Source of the DNA: Methylotenera_A sp031422335
Lineage (GTDB): Bacteria > Pseudomonadota > Gammaproteobacteria > Burkholderiales > Methylophilaceae
Length of the DNA: 17,606 nt
Assembly (NCBI GenBank): GCA_031422335.1
Contig: JANOQW010000001.1
Location: 1 to 17,606 of the forward strand
Reading direction: 5' to 3'
Shown here one piece after another: positions 15,470 through 17,606 of this stretch. The position numbers and the translations under genes are program-made. Under the pieces are notes generated by a model, which made no database searches, was not told the DNA's origin, and was given only the letters and a program-made list of their open reading frames with translations. The first letter of the stretch is position 1. Each line of letters begins with the position of its first letter.

Positions 15470-16144
15470 ATGCAATACCAAATCGATATTTTTATGAGCT
15501 CACTTAACCAATTTTGGTTACAAATGGTCAATTTTGTGCCTAAATTATTGGCGGTGGTGGTGATTTTATTTGTAGGCTGGCTAGTGGCCAAACTAGTACG
15601 CAGCGCAGTAAAACGCATTTTAATGCTGACTCAATTTGACAGGTTTGCGCAAAAATCTGGCCTAGAAGCGTTTATGAATAGCGGTAATTACAACCTCACT
15701 ATGAGCGGTATTATTAGCCAAGTGATGTATTGGCTGGTGATTTTGCTGTTTGTGATCACGGGCGCAAACGCGCTAGAAATGACACAAGTAGCGACTTTGT
15801 TGCAGCAACTGGCAGGCTATTTGCCGCGCATTATTGTGGCAATATTGGTGATTGTATTTGGCACACTGTTAGCACGGTTTGTAAACCGACTTGTATTCGC
15901 TTGGCTGTATAGCATCAAGTTCCCGCATGCGCTCACAGTAAGTACCTCGGCCGAATACGGCATACAAATTTTTGCGGTATTTGTGGCGTTAGAGCAGTTG
16001 GGCATTGGCATGCAGCTTATTTACTCATTATTTGTCATCGTGTTTGGCGCGTTCTTTTTGGCGCTGGCGATTGCGTTTGGTTTGGGCGGTAAAGATTGGG
16101 CCGCTAAAGTGATTGAGGATTTAGAAAGAAACAAGAATAAGTAA
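15470..16144 (+). CDS. Small MscS-like membrane protein with conserved TM-helix repeats
   Basis: The 224-residue protein is almost entirely membrane helices (about 22-42, 81-98, 118-138, 163-178 and 183-204). It has two copies of the conserved TM-helix repeat (PF05552-like): VPKLLAVVVILFVGWLVAKLV (23-43) followed by LTQFDRFAQKSGLE, and LPRIIVAILVIVFGTLLARFV (118-138). It ends with AIAFGLGGKDWAAKV, the motif found at the pore-helix end in MscS-related proteins, but it lacks the cytoplasmic beta domain of true MscS channels. A channel or osmotic role is inference. An excellent AGGAG lies six bases before the ATG. The gene separates hemC from algR, which are adjacent in some relatives, and is followed by a hairpin terminator. 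Confidence 0.83.
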   Translation: MQYQIDIFMSSLNQFWLQMVNFVPKLLAVVVILFVGWLVAKLVRSAVKRILMLTQFDRFAQKSGLEAFMNSGNYNLTMSGIISQVMYWLVILLFVITGANALEMTQVATLLQQLAGYLPRIIVAILVIVFGTLLARFVNRLVFAWLYSIKFPHALTVSTSAEYGIQIFAVFVALEQLGIGMQLIYSLFVIVFGAFFLALAIAFGLGGKDWAAKVIEDLERNKNK

Positions 16145-16162
16145 ACTAGAACAATTAAATTA

Positions 16163-16216
16163 GAAACATATGCCCTGCAAGCCGCATGGATGTTGGCTGG
16201 TAGGGCAGTTGTTTTT
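16163..16216 (+). terminator. Hairpin terminator, second copy of the repeated hairpin family
   Basis: A 13-bp stem with one mismatch and one G-T pair (arms 16171-16183 and 16195-16207) and an 11-base loop is followed by TTGTTTTT on the plus strand. It lies 18 bases after the MscS-like gene and before the convergent algR. Bases 16175-16191 match the hairpin at 414-466 exactly over 17 bases in inverted orientation, and the flanks are similar too, so the two are copies of one element. Confidence 0.8.
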
Positions 16217-16232
16217 AACTAAGTTTGTTTAA

Positions 16233-16985
16233 TTAGTTTTGCTTGACTAGATGCTGCTGACGGCGACTAATGGCAATGGTTTCGGGGATATTTTTGAGTA
16301 TGGCCATCCATTGCTGTTCGTTCTCGTCGTTTTGGCGTTTTTCATAGCCGGTAATAAATTGTGGCGCCACCAAACAGTTACGATGTAGCCGAATAAAACG
16401 CTCACCAAATTCTACTTCTAAATGCGTGAGAGATTCCTCAATTAAATATTCACGCTCTGCCGTGCGCACGGTGATGTATTTCAACTCGGCACGTAAATAA
16501 ATAATGGTTTCAACGGGCACCAACAACACGCGCCCACGTTCGTGAATGCTTAAATGCGACCGCGCTTTTTGTGGTGGTGTTTGTATAGCCTTGAGAGCCG
16601 CATCTATATTGGGCTGCAGGGCATGTGCTTTATTGATTGCGGCTTGCAAACGCTCTAGCCGAATCGGTTTTAGCAAATAATCTACTGCGTTTAAATCAAA
16701 GGCTTTAATTGCGTAAGCATCAAATGCTGTGGTAAAAATAATATGTGGTTTGTGCGTCAGTTTTTGCGCATGTTGCGCCGCCTCAATACCATCCATTACT
16801 GGCATACGAATATCCAGCAACATTGCATCGGGCTTGGTGGTTTCGGCTAAATCAATTGCCTGTTTGCCGTTTTTGGCCTCCGCCACAATTTCAACATTAT
16901 CTATATCGCCCAACAAATCGCGCAGGCGGTTTCTGGCAGGCGTTTCGTCATCGGCAATTAAAATTTTAAGTGAGTATTCTGTCAT
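16233..16985 (-). CDS. algR: LytTR-family response regulator, AlgR-like
   Basis: The 250-residue two-component response regulator has a receiver domain (about 7-120) with the acidic pair D12-D13, the phosphoacceptor D58 in MLLDIRMPVMDG, T85-T86 and the conserved K106 in YLLKPI. A LytTR DNA-binding domain follows (about 142-245) with LLVPVETIIYLRAELKYITV and FIRLHRNCLV. In pseudomonads AlgR controls alginate and twitching motility; targets here are unknown. It follows the histidine kinase gene by 15 bases on the same strand, so they are one operon. The algZ-algR-hemC neighbourhood is conserved in gamma- and betaproteobacteria, which supports the symbol. No clear ribosome-binding site is seen. 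Confidence 0.88.
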   Translation of the reverse strand: MTEYSLKILIADDETPARNRLRDLLGDIDNVEIVAEAKNGKQAIDLAETTKPDAMLLDIRMPVMDGIEAAQHAQKLTHKPHIIFTTAFDAYAIKAFDLNAVDYLLKPIRLERLQAAINKAHALQPNIDAALKAIQTPPQKARSHLSIHERGRVLLVPVETIIYLRAELKYITVRTAEREYLIEESLTHLEVEFGERFIRLHRNCLVAPQFITGYEKRQNDENEQQWMAILKNIPETIAISRRQQHLVKQN

Positions 16986-17000
16986 TTAGGCTTGCGTTAT

Positions 17001-17606
17001 TTAGTTTTTTGCAGGAATACTCATGTGCACTTCATAACGATTATTTACCGTACTGGTTTTAAGCGAGCTTTCTAAATCAAAATGCAGTTTTAGCCGCTCT
17101 TTAATATTTTTCATAGCCATTTTATTGCCACTATGTTTGTCGTTTTGCGGCGCATACGGGTTGCTAATGCTAATGTGCAGCACCTTAAGTTTAGTGAATA
17201 TTTTTACAATAATCTCGCCGCCTTCGGGCATTGGCTCTATGCCGTGATACACCGCATTTTCTAGTAAAGGCTGCAAAATCAGCGGTGGAATCATCGCCTC
17301 GCTGGGCATGTCATTAATTTGCCAAGTGACATTTAGGCGATCTTCTAGGCGTAATTTTTCTAAATCTAAATATTTATGACATAAACTTAACTCATCTGCC
17401 AGCGGCACCAAATCTCTATTTTCACTCATTAACACGCGAAATAAATCGGCCATGTCTTCTAACGCGGTTTCGGCACGTTTTGGCTGGCTGCGAATCAGCG
17501 ATAGCACCGCGTTGATTGAATTAAACAAAAAATGTGGTCTAATGCGCGCTTGCAAGGCTTGTAAACGCGCCTCGGCAATTGCGGGTGAATAAGCACGCTC
17601 TTGCAA
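17001..17606 (-). CDS. algZ: Sensor histidine kinase, AlgZ/LytS type, C-terminal part
   Basis: The frame is open to the right edge of the window, so the N-terminal sensor and membrane part is missing; the leading TTG is internal, not a start. The 201 visible residues are a His_kinase (PF06580) domain with the phosphoacceptor histidine in ARIRPHFLFNSINAVLSL (fragment residue H25), then the ATPase part with the N-box in PLLENAVYHG and a later AMKNIKERLKLHF. Kinases of this type usually have several membrane helices and pair with LytTR regulators; this one is followed 15 bases later by an AlgR-like regulator. In relatives argH lies beyond algZ on the opposite strand, which could be looked for just outside the window. 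Confidence 0.9.
   Translation of the reverse strand: MQERAYSPAIAEARLQALQARIRPHFLFNSINAVLSLIRSQPKRAETALEDMADLFRVLMSENRDLVPLADELSLCHKYLDLEKLRLEDRLNVTWQINDMPSEAMIPPLILQPLLENAVYHGIEPMPEGGEIIVKIFTKLKVLHISISNPYAPQNDKHSGNKMAMKNIKERLKLHFDLESSLKTSTVNNRYEVHMSIPAKN

Overview
The window looks like chromosome of a betaproteobacterium, most likely of the family Methylophilaceae (Methylotenera-like methylotrophs). This is an inference from three things: the moderately low G+C content, the gene blocks (tlpA-aroQ-accB-accC-prmA-zinc-ribbon/DUF3426, and algZ-algR near hemC-hemD), and a stand-alone pqqA gene for the precursor peptide of the cofactor PQQ used by methanol dehydrogenases. No rRNA, tRNA, insertion sequence, phage gene or CRISPR array was seen.

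Layout from left to right. (1) 1-398 is the C-terminal part of an ExoD-family membrane protein, ending at a strong hairpin. (2) 513-5112 is an oxidative-stress block: a rubredoxin, the catalase-peroxidase KatG, and the divergent peroxide sensor OxyR with both redox cysteines, followed by an unassigned APH/choline-kinase-fold enzyme. (3) 5126-5241 holds a perfect palindromic terminator and the 23-codon orphan pqqA. (4) 5375-11965 is a long minus-strand run, read from right to left: dsbD, a TlpA/ResA-like thioredoxin, aroQ, accB, accC, prmA and a zinc-ribbon/DUF3426 membrane protein. It combines periplasmic thiol chemistry, a shikimate step, the first step of fatty acid synthesis and ribosomal protein methylation. 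(5) 12060-13598 is a plus-strand pair, fxsA and a 2Fe-2S/FAD/NAD(P)H reductase, whose end overlaps the end of hemD. (6) 13570-15287 is hemC-hemD (minus strand), for tetrapyrrole synthesis. (7) 15470-16144 is a small multi-helix membrane protein of the MscS-like TM-helix-repeat type, preceded by an exact FNR-type box. (8) 16233-17606 is an AlgR-like LytTR response regulator and the C-terminal part of its AlgZ/LytS-type histidine kinase, which runs off the right edge.

Most of the window is conserved housekeeping sequence. The parts worth a second look are the orphan pqqA, the uncharacterised kinase between oxyR and pqqA, a pair of related hairpin repeats 15.7 kb apart in opposite orientation that keep a similar loop, the operator-like dyad over the oxyR promoter, and the FNR-like box before the MscS-like gene. 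I did not find convincing evidence of a wholly new multi-gene system.
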